Of a stretch of 64,000 nt of DNA, positions 27,596 through 37,129 are shown piece by piece. Position 1 is the stretch's first letter. Each line of letters starts with the position of its first letter. Below the pieces are notes generated by a model that was not told where the DNA came from, did not search any database, and saw only the letters and a list, made by a program, of their open reading frames with translations. The translations under genes and the position numbers were made by a program. Source of the DNA: Pseudorhizobium xiangyangii (lineage in GTDB: Bacteria > Pseudomonadota > Alphaproteobacteria > Rhizobiales > Rhizobiaceae); contig NZ_JAJAWH010000012.1 in assembly GCF_020531965.1 (NCBI RefSeq), positions 105,023 through 169,022 on the forward strand, written 5' to 3'.

Positions 27596-28822
27596 ATGAC
27601 CCAGGCCGCTCGAACATCAATGCCCTGGCTGATCATCGTCGCCGGCTCGCTCATTGCCATGCTGACCTTCGGCCCGCGCTCGGCAATGGGCTTCTTCCAG
27701 CTTCCAATGCTGGCGGAGACAGGCTGGGACCGTTCGACCTTCGGCCTCGCCATGGCGTTGCAGAACCTGTTCTGGGGCCTCAGCCAGCCCTTCTTCGGGG
27801 CGCTTGCCGACAAATATGGAACGGGCCGCGTGCTGGCTACCTCGGGCGTTCTCTATGCCGCCGGCCTTATCCTGATGGCCAATGCCGATGCGCCGATCTG
27901 GCTCCATGTCGGTGGCGGCATTCTTGTGGGCACGGCGATCGGTGCCGGTTCCTTCAGCGTCATCCTGTCCGCCTTCGCTCGCAACGTCACTCCGGAGCAA
28001 CGCTCGATGGCGTTCGGCTTCGGCACGGCCGCCGGTTCTGCCGGCATGTTCCTGTTCGCGCCGCTGAGCCAGGCGCTGATCAGCAACTTCGGCTGGTCCG
28101 ACAGCCTGGTCTACATGTCGATCATGATGCTGATCGTGCCGCTGCTGGCCTTTCCGCTCCGTGGCAACGCAAACTCCGGTACCCAGTCACAGAGCCAGTT
28201 CAAGCAGTCGGTGGGCGAGGCCCTGCGGGAGGCCCTTGGCCACAAGAGCTATCTTCTGCTGACGACCGGCTTCTTCGTCTGCGGCTTTCAGGTTGCCTTC
28301 ATCACCGCGCATTTTCCGGCCTATCTCGGCGACATCGGGATCGATGCCCGTTACGCTGTCATCGCCATGGCGCTGATCGGCTTCTTCAACATCATCGGCT
28401 CGCTCGCCGCCGGTTTCATCGGGCAGCGCTATTCCAAGCCCTATTTCCTGGCATACATCTACGTTGCCCGGTCGATCGCCGTCAGCGCTTTCCTGCTCCT
28501 GCCTCAAACGCCTGCTTCCGTCGTCATCTTTGCGGCCGTGATGGGCCTTCTGTGGCTATCGACCGTTCCGCCGACAAATGCACTTGTCGCCATCATGTTC
28601 GGCACGCGGCATCTCGGACTGCTCGGCGGGCTCGTCTTCCTGTCGCACCAGATCGGATCATTCCTCGGCGTGTGGATGGGCGGCTATCTCTATGACCGGT
28701 TCGGCTCCTACGATTCGGTCTGGTGGCTGGGCGTAGCGCTCGGCATCTTCGCTGCCGTCGTCCACTGGCCGATCAGGGAACAGGCGGTCGAGCGTCCGGC
28801 CCTTGCAGCACAGCCGGCCTGA
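27596..28822 (+). CDS. MFS transporter, monocarboxylate/oxalate-formate-antiporter-like
   Basis: A 408-residue, twelve-helix major-facilitator protein. The MFS loop motif appears as GALADKYGTGRVL near residue 66, and helix 1 carries the PRSAMGFF pattern of the OFA/monocarboxylate group. AGGAG (27583-27587) precedes ATG 27596, favouring this start over the frame opening at 27509. It converges on recO with 13 bases between stops. The substrate is uncertain, probably an organic anion. Confidence 0.86.
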   Translation: MTQAARTSMPWLIIVAGSLIAMLTFGPRSAMGFFQLPMLAETGWDRSTFGLAMALQNLFWGLSQPFFGALADKYGTGRVLATSGVLYAAGLILMANADAPIWLHVGGGILVGTAIGAGSFSVILSAFARNVTPEQRSMAFGFGTAAGSAGMFLFAPLSQALISNFGWSDSLVYMSIMMLIVPLLAFPLRGNANSGTQSQSQFKQSVGEALREALGHKSYLLLTTGFFVCGFQVAFITAHFPAYLGDIGIDARYAVIAMALIGFFNIIGSLAAGFIGQRYSKPYFLAYIYVARSIAVSAFLLLPQTPASVVIFAAVMGLLWLSTVPPTNALVAIMFGTRHLGLLGGLVFLSHQIGSFLGVWMGGYLYDRFGSYDSVWWLGVALGIFAAVVHWPIREQAVERPALAAQPA

Positions 28823-28835
28823 CCGACTGCCTTGA

Positions 28836-29588
28836 TCAACCCGCCTGGCGAGCATCCTGCAGTGCCAGAGCCTTCAACACCGCCTGGACAAAGCCGTCCC
28901 GGGCGGCGTTTTCCGTGATCCCGCGCGGCTCGTAAACGTGGCGGTGCAGGAAGAAGCCCGTGAGCCGGAACGCTGCCGCCATGTTTTCGGGAGTTGCCGC
29001 AGACTTCGCGCCTTCGCAGAGGAAGGCCGGCAAGGCGAGCATACGATCCGCGTAGGGTGCTCCCGCTTCGCGGCAGACGGCGCGGCCGGACTTCGGAGAG
29101 ACGTATTGCAGGTTCTCTCTGGTGCCGGTCGCCGCGCATTCGGTCAGGTCCAGACCGTAGCCCAGGTCGTTGAGGACCGCGAGCTCGAAACGGATGAAAA
29201 GCTCTCCCGCATCGGCGGGATCGTCCATCGTCTCCAGGATGACATCCAGTGTCTCATAAAGATGTGGATGCGGGTCCCGCTCCGCGAGCAGCCGCAACAG
29301 GGCGCCCATAGCCTGAATGCCATAAACCGAGGTCGCCTTTTCCATCAGTCGGGCGGCGCGCAGGCGGATCGGTTCCAGCTTGAACTCGCCCAGATGCTCA
29401 TCGAGCCGCGCTCGCCACACGACCTCGACGCGATTGCCCGGCTGGAGCACGGGCTGCATGGTGCGGGAGCGTCCGGAGCGGACAAGACCGAGGTGGCGGC
29501 CACGCGAACGTGTCATCACCTCGGCGACGACACTTGTCTCGCCGTGGCGCTTCACCCCGATGATGATTGCTTCATCCTGCCACTGCAT
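28836..29588 (-). CDS. recO: DNA repair protein RecO
   Basis: A 250-residue protein with an N-terminal OB fold (about 1-80, starting [17 protein letters not shown]) and a C-terminal helical domain. RecO promotes RecA loading on SSB-coated single-stranded DNA with RecR and anneals strands. Residues near 145-180 contain a short Cys-containing stretch ([13 protein letters not shown]), but only one of the zinc-finger Cys positions known in some RecO proteins is evident. It is the final gene of the era cluster direction, separated from era by an opposite-strand small gene. Confidence 0.92.
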   Translation of the reverse strand: MQWQDEAIIIGVKRHGETSVVAEVMTRSRGRHLGLVRSGRSRTMQPVLQPGNRVEVVWRARLDEHLGEFKLEPIRLRAARLMEKATSVYGIQAMGALLRLLAERDPHPHLYETLDVILETMDDPADAGELFIRFELAVLNDLGYGLDLTECAATGTRENLQYVSPKSGRAVCREAGAPYADRMLALPAFLCEGAKSAATPENMAAAFRLTGFFLHRHVYEPRGITENAARDGFVQAVLKALALQDARQAG

Positions 29589-29736
29589 GGCGCTTCGACT
29601 ACTTCCTGATCCGATTCAACATTAGCCGATAAGCCGCTGCACCTGAATCGAATTTACCGAAACTTTATCGCGGAGATCTTGGAACAAATTGCCCGTCTCC
29701 GGAATTGCCCCGGCGAATTCCGACCCGGGAGCTTCC

Positions 29737-30102
29737 ATGAGATATTTTCCGTTCGCCCTTCTCCTCGCAGCCTCGCCGGCCATGGCGCAATCGCCCGAAC
29801 TCGAAAAGGCCTGCGTTTCCGTGGCGCAGAATTTCCTGCTCGTACCTGCGCTCAAGACAGGGGTCGTGCAGTCATTTCCGGAACTGGATCCGCCGGGCGC
29901 CCGGTTGACCTACTCCACGCGGGAGAACGCCACGGCAACCGATTTCACCAACGAGATCGAGTGCGAGTTCACCGGCGCCACCCCGCCCCTCAATCTCAGC
30001 CGCTTCTGCATTTCCGATACGTGCTATTCGGAGAACGAGCAGGAGCCGGAAAACCGGCGCCGCTACATGGAAGTCAAGGCATTGATGGACCGGCAGAAAT
30101 AG
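29737..30102 (+). CDS. Exported hypothetical protein, 121 residues
   Basis: A small periplasmic or secreted protein with a clear signal peptide (MRYFPFALLLAASPAMA, cleavage expected before QS). Mature residues 18-121 include four cysteines (CVS, ECEF, FCIS, TCYS), which could form two disulfides. GGGAGC at 29727-29732 supports ATG 29737; the longer frame from 29689 would bury the signal. It lies opposite to and between recO and era. No family recognised. Confidence 0.75.
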   Translation: MRYFPFALLLAASPAMAQSPELEKACVSVAQNFLLVPALKTGVVQSFPELDPPGARLTYSTRENATATDFTNEIECEFTGATPPLNLSRFCISDTCYSENEQEPENRRRYMEVKALMDRQK

Positions 30103-30107
30103 CCGGT

Positions 30108-31046
30108 TCAACCCTTGGGGAATTCAAGTCCCATTTCGCGGAAGCGCGCCGGATCGTCGCCCCAGTTCTCACGCACCTTCACGAACAGGAAGAGGTGTAC
30201 GGGCTGTTCGAGGATTTCGGACAGCTCCTTGCGGGACGCGGTCGAGATAGCCTTGATGGCATCACCGTTCTTGCCGAGCGCGATCTTCTTCTGGCTGTCA
30301 CGTTCGACGTAGATCACCTGCTCGATGCGAACGGAGCCGTCCTTGCGCTCCTCCCACTTCTCGGTCTCCACATGCGAGGCATAAGGGAGCTCCTGATGCA
30401 GCCGCAGGAAGAGCTTTTCGCGGGTGATTTCCGCCGCGAGCTGACGCATCGGCAGGTCCGAGATCTGGTCTTCCGGATAATACCACGGGCCTTCCGGCAG
30501 ACGCTTCGCCAGGAAGTTCATCAGATCGCCGCAGCCCGAGCCGCCTGTGGCCGAAACCATGAATGTCTGCTCGAACTCGACGGATTCGTTGGCCTTCGCG
30601 GCGAGTGCCAGCAGGTCTTCGTGCTTCACCCGGTCGATCTTGTTCAGCACAAGGATCTTCGGCTGCTTGACCTCCTTGAGGCCCTCCAGGATGGCTTCCG
30701 CATCACCGCGCAGACCGCGTTCGCTGTCGATCAGCAACATGATCAGGTCGGCATCCTTGGCGCCGCCCCAGGCGGATGTGACCATGGCGCGGTCGAGCCT
30801 GCGGCGCGGCTTGAAGATGCCGGGCGTGTCCATGAAGACGATCTGGGCATTGTCGTGAATGGCGATGCCACGAACGATGGCACGGGTCGTCTGCACCTTA
30901 TGGCTGACGATCGATACCTTCGCGCCGACAAGGCGGTTCAGAAGCGTCGACTTGCCAGCGTTGGTGGGGCCGATCAGGGCCACGAAGCCGGAGCGGGTCG
31001 CAGCTCCTTCAGTCTCGGCGCCCTGGATGTTTTCGTTGTCTGTCAT
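30108..31046 (-). CDS. era: GTPase Era
   Basis: A 312-residue ribosome-assembly GTPase. Motifs: G1 GPTNAGKST (near residue 28), G3 DTPGIF (near 75), G4 NKIDRV (near 136), then a C-terminal KH RNA-binding domain (about 215-300). Era binds the 3' end of 16S rRNA during 30S maturation. The ATG at 31044-31046 is chosen because a longer version would overlap rnc; the spacing to the rnc stop is 8 bases. Transcribed with rnc, lepB and acpS. Confidence 0.96.
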   Translation of the reverse strand: MTDNENIQGAETEGAATRSGFVALIGPTNAGKSTLLNRLVGAKVSIVSHKVQTTRAIVRGIAIHDNAQIVFMDTPGIFKPRRRLDRAMVTSAWGGAKDADLIMLLIDSERGLRGDAEAILEGLKEVKQPKILVLNKIDRVKHEDLLALAAKANESVEFEQTFMVSATGGSGCGDLMNFLAKRLPEGPWYYPEDQISDLPMRQLAAEITREKLFLRLHQELPYASHVETEKWEERKDGSVRIEQVIYVERDSQKKIALGKNGDAIKAISTASRKELSEILEQPVHLFLFVKVRENWGDDPARFREMGLEFPKG

Positions 31047-31054
31047 GGTTCCAA

Positions 31055-31771
31055 TCAACCTTCGGCAGAATTTTTCTGCCATACGCGTTCGCGTTCGAGC
31101 ATTTTCGTGGCGGCGACCTGTTCGGCAGCACGCTTGGAGCGATCAACGCCTGTCTCCGGCGCCACGCCCTTCACTTCCACGGTCACCGTGAAGCGCGGAT
31201 CATGATCCGGCCCGGCACGGTCATCGATGCGGTAGGACGGGGTCAGGCCGAATTTGGCATGCGCCCATTCCTGCAGTTCTGTCTTTGCGTCACGCCGTGC
31301 ACCGTCGGCTCGGGCGGCCCGTTCTTCCCAGTTGCGAAGGATGAAGATGCGGGCAGCTTCCAAACCACCATCGAGATATAGGGCAGCGATCATGCTTTCC
31401 ACCACATCGGCGCGGACGTTCTGCATCCGTTTGTCCGTCAGCTTCTTCACATCCGAACCTGTACGAATGTAACGGTGAAGCTCCAGCTCGTCGGCGACCT
31501 GGGCACAGGTGTCCGCGCTTACCAACTGATTCAGGCGAACGGAAAGCTCGCCTTCGGCGGCCGTTCTGAACCTCTTGAACAGGAGTTCGGCAACGCAGAG
31601 ACCGAGGACCCGATCGCCCAGAAATTCCAGGCGCTCATAGTTCGCGGCCTTGGCGGACCCGGTGCTGGCATGGGTCAGGGCACGGTCCAGCCATTGCTTG
31701 TCGACGAACTCGTAGCCAATCAACTGTTCGAGCTTGGACCTGTCCTCCGCCGATAGCGTCTTTGACTTCAT
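31055..31771 (-). CDS. rnc: Ribonuclease III
   Basis: A 238-residue double-strand-specific RNase. The catalytic signature YERLEFLGDRVL lies near residues 44-55 and the second acidic site DVVESMIAAL near 120. A C-terminal dsRNA-binding domain (about 160-230) ends the protein. It processes rRNA precursors and regulatory duplexes. The start codon directly abuts the lepB stop, so the genes are co-transcribed. Confidence 0.96.
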   Translation of the reverse strand: MKSKTLSAEDRSKLEQLIGYEFVDKQWLDRALTHASTGSAKAANYERLEFLGDRVLGLCVAELLFKRFRTAAEGELSVRLNQLVSADTCAQVADELELHRYIRTGSDVKKLTDKRMQNVRADVVESMIAALYLDGGLEAARIFILRNWEERAARADGARRDAKTELQEWAHAKFGLTPSYRIDDRAGPDHDPRFTVTVEVKGVAPETGVDRSKRAAEQVAATKMLERERVWQKNSAEG

Positions 31772-32518
31772 TCAGTTGACACCCTTGAACAGGCGGTCCC
31801 AACGCATGTTGGCCGGCCACTTCCAGAACTCACGGAAGGACGTATCGTTACCGACGGAGAAGAAGATGACGCTAGCACGGCCGATCAGGTTTTCAGCGGG
31901 CACGAAGCCAACGTCGAAACGGCTGTCGAGGGAGTTGTCGCGATTATCGCCCATGAAGAAGTAGTGGCCCTCGGGAACGATGAATTCGCGGGTGTTGTCG
32001 CCGCGCGAATTTTCCACCTGGTCCAGCGTGTCGTAGCTCACGCCATTGTCGAGCGTCTCACGGAAGATCGGCACGTCGGCGCCCGGATCCAGCCGGTAGT
32101 CGGACGTGAACGTTCCGTTCGGCTGCCTCGGAATCGGCTGACCGTTGATTGAAAGCACGCCATCCGTCACCTGGATACGGTCGCCGGGCAGACCGACGAC
32201 GCGCTTGATGTAGTCGATATCCGTATCGGTCGGCAGTCGGAAGACGATCACGTCCCCACGCTCCGGCTCGCTTCCGAAGATACGCCCCTCGAACAGGTCC
32301 GGCGAGAACGGCAAGGAATACTTGGAGTAGCCGTAGGAAAACTTGTTCACAAAGATGTAGTCGCCGACCAGCAGCGTCGGCATCATCGAGCCCGAGGGGA
32401 TGGTGAAGGGCTGGAAGAAGACGGTGCGGATCACCATCGCCAGGAGCAAGGCCTGGATGATGACCTTTATATTTTCCCAAAGGGCGCTCTCGTGCTTCTT
32501 GTCGGCTCTATCTGACAC
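31772..32518 (-). CDS. lepB: Signal peptidase I
   Basis: A 248-residue inner-membrane protease that removes Sec and Tat signal peptides. A hydrophobic anchor (about 13-36) is followed by the catalytic Ser motif PSGSMMPTL (Ser near 42) and the general-base Lys in DIDYIKRVVGLPGD (near 105). GDNRDNSLDSR near 200 completes the S26 pattern. The start is GTG at 32516-32518 (MSDRADKK). Member of the acpS-lepB-rnc-era group. Confidence 0.95.
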   Translation of the reverse strand: MSDRADKKHESALWENIKVIIQALLLAMVIRTVFFQPFTIPSGSMMPTLLVGDYIFVNKFSYGYSKYSLPFSPDLFEGRIFGSEPERGDVIVFRLPTDTDIDYIKRVVGLPGDRIQVTDGVLSINGQPIPRQPNGTFTSDYRLDPGADVPIFRETLDNGVSYDTLDQVENSRGDNTREFIVPEGHYFFMGDNRDNSLDSRFDVGFVPAENLIGRASVIFFSVGNDTSFREFWKWPANMRWDRLFKGVN

Positions 32519-32591
32519 GTGGGGTCTTTCTCTTCGGTCAACTCAAGTTGGTGCCGCTTCTCTAGACTTTTCGTCCAGCGGCGGCAATGGC

Positions 32592-32996
32592 TCAATCGGC
32601 CACGGGCAGCGCCTCGATTATCACGAAGGCCTGAGCATAGGGATATTCGTCGGTGATCGTCACGTGAATGACCGGATCGTGCTTGGCCGGCATCATAGAC
32701 GCCAGTCGCTCGCCCGCCCCTCCGGTCAGGATCATAGTGGGTTTGCCGCCCGGAAGATTGACGACCCCCATGTCCTTCCAGAACACACCTTGCGCAAGGC
32801 CTGTCCCCAAGGCCTTCGAGCAGGCCTCCTTGGCCGCAAAGCGCTTCGCGTAGGACGCTGCGCGATTGCGGCGGCGATCCGACTTGGCTTTCTCGATTTC
32901 GGTAAAACAGCGGTCGGTGAACCGCTCGCCGAAGCGCTCAAGCGACTTTTCGATGCGGCGGATGTCTATAAGATCGCTACCCATGCCAATGATCAC
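32592..32996 (-). CDS. acpS: Holo-[acyl-carrier-protein] synthase
   Basis: A 134-residue phosphopantetheinyl transferase that activates acyl carrier protein. The metal-binding motif [11 protein letters not shown] (Asp near residue 9) and [13 protein letters not shown] (Glu near 59) are intact. It begins with GTG at 32994-32996, five bases after a perfect AAGGAGG on the minus strand, which decides this start over the internal ATG four codons later. First gene of the lepB-rnc-era group. Confidence 0.94.
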   Translation of the reverse strand: MIIGMGSDLIDIRRIEKSLERFGERFTDRCFTEIEKAKSDRRRNRAASYAKRFAAKEACSKALGTGLAQGVFWKDMGVVNLPGGKPTMILTGGAGERLASMMPAKHDPVIHVTITDEYPYAQAFVIIEALPVAD

Positions 32997-33187
32997 GGCC
33001 CCTCCTTCCGGGAGGGTCCCGGCGTCTTCGGATGCTTCATGGACATGAATTGAGCATTCCCTGACGTTACGTCAAGCTTCAAAGCTTGCGAGGCACGCTC
33101 ATCAACGTTCAGGGTATCGTCCGGCGCGTACGCCGGAGACCAAATGCCGACCGGAATCCGGCCGGAAATTGCGAGCCGGCCTGAAGC

Positions 33188-33340
33188 TTAGAACCCGCGG
33201 CTGAACATGCCGCGGTCGATCTGCCGCTGACGGTATTCAAGGTCTACGCGATCAATTGCGCCGTTGAGGTAAGCAAGCTCGCGCTCCTGGATAGTCTGCC
33301 CACGGAGAGCGCGGGCGATCTTCTTTACAGGTCCAAACAT
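33188..33340 (-). CDS. DUF3563-like small protein, 50 residues
   Basis: The ATG at 33338-33340 opens 50 codons: MFGPVKKIARALRG, then ELAYLNGAIDRVDLEYRQRQ, ending MFSRGF. The pattern AYLxxAxDxxDLEYRxRxxDR matches the DUF3563 family of short basic proteobacterial proteins, which has no known function. The frame is open further upstream but those residues are poor. It is an isolated minus-strand gene between acpS and rsh. Confidence 0.78.
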   Translation of the reverse strand: MFGPVKKIARALRGQTIQERELAYLNGAIDRVDLEYRQRQIDRGMFSRGF

Positions 33341-33419
33341 TGTCGTATTCTTTCGTCTTCGATCTTTATTGCACTGCAGCAATATAAGATGTGCGGACGG
33401 GCTTTACCAACGCCGAGGA

Positions 33420-33457
33420 TGCGAGCCTGCCCTGCTTGTGAAGCATGGCAGGTCGCA
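33420..33457. terminator. Long imperfect hairpin downstream of rsh
   Basis: TGCGAG-CCTGCC-C-TGCTT pairs with AAGCA-T-GGCAGG-TCGCA around a GTG loop. It lies 24 bases past the rsh stop and 80 bases upstream of the DUF3563 gene. It has a short T-run only on the plus strand, so efficiency for rsh transcripts is uncertain. Confidence 0.45.
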
Positions 33458-33480
33458 TTTCATGCCCATAACGGAGGCAA

Positions 33481-35712
33481 TCAGTCGTAGACGCGCTTCA
33501 CAGTCGAGATGCAATCCAGCTCCTTCAGCTGCGTCAGCAGCTGGTTGAGCTGGCGAAGATCCCAGACCTCCACATCAAGCCCGATCTCCGAAAAGTCCGT
33601 GGCGACACGGCCCATGTCGAGATTGCGGATATTGATGTCCAGACCGGCGACCGTCTGGGCGACCGTCGCAAGAGTGCCCGGCTCATTCAGCGCGTTCATG
33701 AATATCCGCGCCATGAAGCGTGACTTGTTCTCGTCATCGAGATCCCAGCGCACGTCGATCCAGCGCTCCGGTTGATCGTCGAAGCGTTGCAGCGCCGGCG
33801 CCTGGATCGGGTAAATGGTAATTCCACTGCCATCCTCCACGATCCCGACAATGCGGTCACCAGGGACCGCGCCGCTTTGCGCGAAGGTCACCGGCACGTT
33901 TGCAGACAGCCCGCGGATCGGCAGCGGGCCTGCACCATCCGTTTCCATAGCGGCATGTTCACGCGCTTCAGCCGACCGGCCAGGAACGCGGAACATCATG
34001 CCCGAGACGCTGCGAACGTTGAACCAGCCCTCGTCCGCCGACGGCTTCACCGTGACGCGCTCGTCCTTATAGTCCGGATAGACCGCACGCATGACATCCA
34101 GCGACGAGAGTTCACCCCGACCAACGGCGGCAATGGCGTCTTCCACATCCTTCTGACCGAGACGATGAAGCGCCGGCTTCAGGCCCTCACGCGAGAAAAC
34201 CTTGCCGGCCCGTTCGAACGTCCGCTCGAGTATCCGATAGCCGAGGCCGGCATATTGCTTGCGGATCGCCATGCGGGTCGCACGACGGATCGCTGCCCGC
34301 GCCTTGCCGGTTACGACGATCTCTTCCCAGGCAGCCGGCGGAACCTGAACGCCGGAACGGATGATCTCCACTTCGTCGCCATTGTTGAGGCGTGTCACGA
34401 GCGGCATGATCCGACCATTGATCTTTGCGCCGACGGTTGTGTCGCCGATATTGGTGTGGACGGCATAGGCGAAGTCGATCGGCGTGGCGCCGCGCGGAAG
34501 CGCGATCAGCTTGCCCTTCGGCGTGAAGCAGAAGACCTGATCCTGGAAAAGCTCGAGCTTCGTGTGCTCAAGGAATTCTTCCGGATTGTCACCCTCCGAC
34601 AGCGCCTCGATCGTATGCCGCAGCCAGGAATAGGCGTTGGACTCCTTGGACAGGAGTTCAGCGCCCTCGCCACCCTCGCCATCCTTGTACAGCGTGTGCG
34701 CGGCGATACCGTATTCGGCAATCTCGTGCATCCGCTTGGTGCGAATCTGCAGCTCGATGCGCTGGCGGGAGGGGCCGACGATCGTCGTATGGATCGAGCG
34801 GTAGTCGTTCTGCTTCGGGGTGGAGATATAGTCCTTGAAGCGGCCTGGAACGACACGCCACCGCGTATGCACGATGCCGAGCGCTCGATAGCAGGACGGA
34901 ATGTCGCCAACCAGGATGCGGAAGCCATAGACGTCCGACAGCTGCTCGAAGGAGAGCGACTTCGACTGCATCTTGCGAAAGACCGAGTACGGCTTTTTCT
35001 GCCGTCCCTTCACCATTGTGTCGAGAAGGCCGTTGGCGACAAGCAGGTCGCGCAACTCGTCCTCGATCTTCGTGATCAAACCTTCGTTGCGGGCGGACAG
35101 CTCGGCAAGCCGTTTGGTGACCGTCTCATACGCCTCGGGATTGAGGTAGCGGAAGGATAGTTCCTCCAGCTCGTCCCGCATGTCCTGCATACCCATGCGG
35201 CCGGCAAGCGGCGCGTAGATATCCATGGTCTCCTCGGAGATACGCGCCCGCTTTTCGGGGTTCATATGCTCCAGCGTACGCATGTTGTGCAGCCGGTCGG
35301 CAAGCTTGACGAGCAACACGCGCACATCGTCGGAGATGGCCAGAAGCAACTTGCGGAGGTTCTCCGCCTGCTTGGCCTTCTTGGTCACGAGATCGAGCCG
35401 CTTGAGCTTGGTCAATCCCTCGACCAGGCGCCCGATGTCTTCGCCGAAGATCTCATCGATCTCGGCGCGGGTCGCGGTGGTGTCCTCGATTGTGTCGTGA
35501 AGCAAGGCGACCGCAATTGTCGACTCGTCGAGATGCATGTCGGTGAGGATCGCCGCGACTTCCAGAGGGTGGGAAATATAGGGGTCGCCGCTGGCACGCT
35601 TTTGCTGTCCATGCTTTTGCATCGCATAGACATAGGCCTTGTTGAGCAGAGCTTCGTTGGCATCGCGCTTGTATTTCTGAACCCGCTCAACAAGCTCATA
35701 TTGCCGCATCAT
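33481..35712 (-). CDS. rsh: Bifunctional (p)ppGpp synthetase/hydrolase, RelA/SpoT family
   Basis: A 743-residue stringent-response enzyme. An HD hydrolase domain (about 45-145) shows ISHPLEVAAIL and the HDxxED site in LLHDTIEDT. The synthetase domain follows (about 235-350, with FKDYISTPKQNDYRS), then TGS (about 385-445) and a C-terminal ACT domain (about 665-740). Both catalytic centres look intact, as expected where one Rsh serves both roles. Two adjacent ATG codons (35712, 35709) can start it. rpoZ lies upstream but a terminator separates them. Confidence 0.95.
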   Translation of the reverse strand: MMRQYELVERVQKYKRDANEALLNKAYVYAMQKHGQQKRASGDPYISHPLEVAAILTDMHLDESTIAVALLHDTIEDTTATRAEIDEIFGEDIGRLVEGLTKLKRLDLVTKKAKQAENLRKLLLAISDDVRVLLVKLADRLHNMRTLEHMNPEKRARISEETMDIYAPLAGRMGMQDMRDELEELSFRYLNPEAYETVTKRLAELSARNEGLITKIEDELRDLLVANGLLDTMVKGRQKKPYSVFRKMQSKSLSFEQLSDVYGFRILVGDIPSCYRALGIVHTRWRVVPGRFKDYISTPKQNDYRSIHTTIVGPSRQRIELQIRTKRMHEIAEYGIAAHTLYKDGEGGEGAELLSKESNAYSWLRHTIEALSEGDNPEEFLEHTKLELFQDQVFCFTPKGKLIALPRGATPIDFAYAVHTNIGDTTVGAKINGRIMPLVTRLNNGDEVEIIRSGVQVPPAAWEEIVVTGKARAAIRRATRMAIRKQYAGLGYRILERTFERAGKVFSREGLKPALHRLGQKDVEDAIAAVGRGELSSLDVMRAVYPDYKDERVTVKPSADEGWFNVRSVSGMMFRVPGRSAEAREHAAMETDGAGPLPIRGLSANVPVTFAQSGAVPGDRIVGIVEDGSGITIYPIQAPALQRFDDQPERWIDVRWDLDDENKSRFMARIFMNALNEPGTLATVAQTVAGLDINIRNLDMGRVATDFSEIGLDVEVWDLRQLNQLLTQLKELDCISTVKRVYD

Positions 35713-35737
35713 GCCGGAAGTATTCCTCGCTTCGAAA

Positions 35738-35768
35738 CAAAAAAGGCGCGCCAGTCGCAGACTGGCGC
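35738..35768 (-). terminator. Rho-independent terminator after rpoZ
   Basis: On the minus strand GCGCCAGTC (35768-35760) pairs with GACTGGCGC (35756-35748) around a 3-base loop. It is followed by GCC and then a T-run corresponding to the A-tract at about 35737-35744. It sits 47 bases past the rpoZ stop and 25 bases before the rsh start. Confidence 0.9.
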
Positions 35769-35814
35769 AGCCATCATAGTGCAGGCAATCTAATTCAGGC
35801 CAGACAATGAAGAA

Positions 35815-36216
35815 TTAGTAATCGTCGCTTTTTTCCGGCGGGACAAGGCCTTCGATGCCAGCCAGGAGATCTTCTTCCGACATCTGGTCGAAAGTGACGG
35901 TCTCCGGCACATCTTCCTCGTCCGCGCCGCTTCCGGCACTTGCATTGGCGGCAACCAGGGAAGCCGGATCGGGCTCCGGCTCATCGATTTCCACATGCTT
36001 CTGCAGCGAGTGGATCAGGTCTTCCTTCAGGTCTTCCGGAGCAAGCGTCTCATCGGCGATTTCGCGAAGGGCGACGACCGGATTCTTGTCGTTGTCGCGG
36101 TCGATCGTTATCGACGCGCCCTGGGAGATCTGGCGTGCACGATGGCTGGCCAGAAGCACGAGCTCGAAGCGATTGTCGACTTTATCAATGCAATCTTCTA
36201 CGGTGACACGGGCCAT
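35815..36216 (-). CDS. rpoZ: DNA-directed RNA polymerase omega subunit
   Basis: A 133-residue protein whose N-terminal 65 residues are the omega fold: [28 protein letters not shown] and [12 protein letters not shown]. The acidic C-terminal extension is usual in rhizobia. Omega helps beta-prime folding and forms part of the ppGpp-binding site in some bacteria, which fits its place beside rsh. A terminator at 35738-35768 limits read-through into rsh. Confidence 0.95.
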   Translation of the reverse strand: MARVTVEDCIDKVDNRFELVLLASHRARQISQGASITIDRDNDKNPVVALREIADETLAPEDLKEDLIHSLQKHVEIDEPEPDPASLVAANASAGSGADEEDVPETVTFDQMSEEDLLAGIEGLVPPEKSDDY

Positions 36217-36500
36217 TGCCTGTCCTTTGCGGTCGTTATTTCCGGGAATCTACCCGCCCGATACAGCGATTGGGCACAGAATTCAAGTTTTTCCTGATCA
36301 GTCCGCCGGCGCATGAAACCACAGCACCTTTTCGGGAAGCGGGATTTCAACTGCAAGATGCTTGGATATTTGCGAATCGTGCCATACATGCAGCTACATG
36401 AATAGATGATAATGTACTGAAGATACTAGCGCTACAAGCTCAGGTTTTGATCTCGTGACGCCGCGCCTGCACGTCAGCACCAATCAAATGGACGGAAAAC

Positions 36501-37076
36501 ATGTTTGACCCCAGGGAGAAGATCGCACTCTTCATCGATGGCGCAAATCTTTATGCAGCTTCCAAGAGCCTTGGTTTCGACATTGATTATCGCAAGCTGC
36601 TCAAGGCCTTCCAGAAGCGCGGTTATTTGCTGCGAGCCTATTATTACACCGCATTGATCGAGGACCAGGAATATTCATCCATCCGCCCGCTGATCGATTG
36701 GCTCGACTACAACGGCTACAAGGTCGTAACCAAGCCGGCCAAGGAATTCACGGATTCGATGGGGCGCCGCAAGATCAAGGGCAACATGGATATCGAGCTT
36801 GCCATCGATGCCATGGAGCAATCGGAAACGGCAGACCATCTCGTCATCTTCTCAGGCGACGGCGACTTCACCACCCTGGTGGAGGCGCTGCAGCGTAAAG
36901 GGCGTAAAGTTTCGGTCATTTCCACGATGGCAACCCAGCCTCCCATGATCGCCGACGATCTCCGGCGGCAGGCAGATCACTTTATTGATCTCGTCTCATT
37001 GAAAGCGGAAATAGGCCGCGATCCGTCGGAAAGATCACCGCGCCCAACCGAACCGGTTGAAACGCCGGAGGGCTGA
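36501..37076 (+). CDS. NYN-domain (LabA/DUF88) protein, predicted RNase
   Basis: A 191-residue PIN-like protein. The NYN acidic residues are seen in ALFIDGANLY (Asp near 13), KGNMDIELAIDAM (near 96) and FSGDGDFTTLV (near 120). Such proteins are predicted metal-dependent RNases and LabA members affect gene expression, but no target is known. The last 20 residues are a charged, Pro-rich tail. The gene is divergent from rpoZ across a 284-base region and convergent with the next gene. Confidence 0.88.
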   Translation: MFDPREKIALFIDGANLYAASKSLGFDIDYRKLLKAFQKRGYLLRAYYYTALIEDQEYSSIRPLIDWLDYNGYKVVTKPAKEFTDSMGRRKIKGNMDIELAIDAMEQSETADHLVIFSGDGDFTTLVEALQRKGRKVSVISTMATQPPMIADDLRRQADHFIDLVSLKAEIGRDPSERSPRPTEPVETPEG

Positions 37077-37129
37077 TCATCGCCCCCTTGCCGAGCGCCG
37101 TCCTGAGCTGGCGGCGGCCAAGGAGAGCT

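Noticed and set aside
29679-31205. 508-residue plus-strand frame opposite era
   Set aside because: Era and RNase III motifs are unmistakable on the minus strand; the plus frame is a codon-bias shadow.
33772-35160. 462-residue plus-strand frame opposite rsh
   Set aside because: It is antisense to catalytic domains of Rsh with no independent support.
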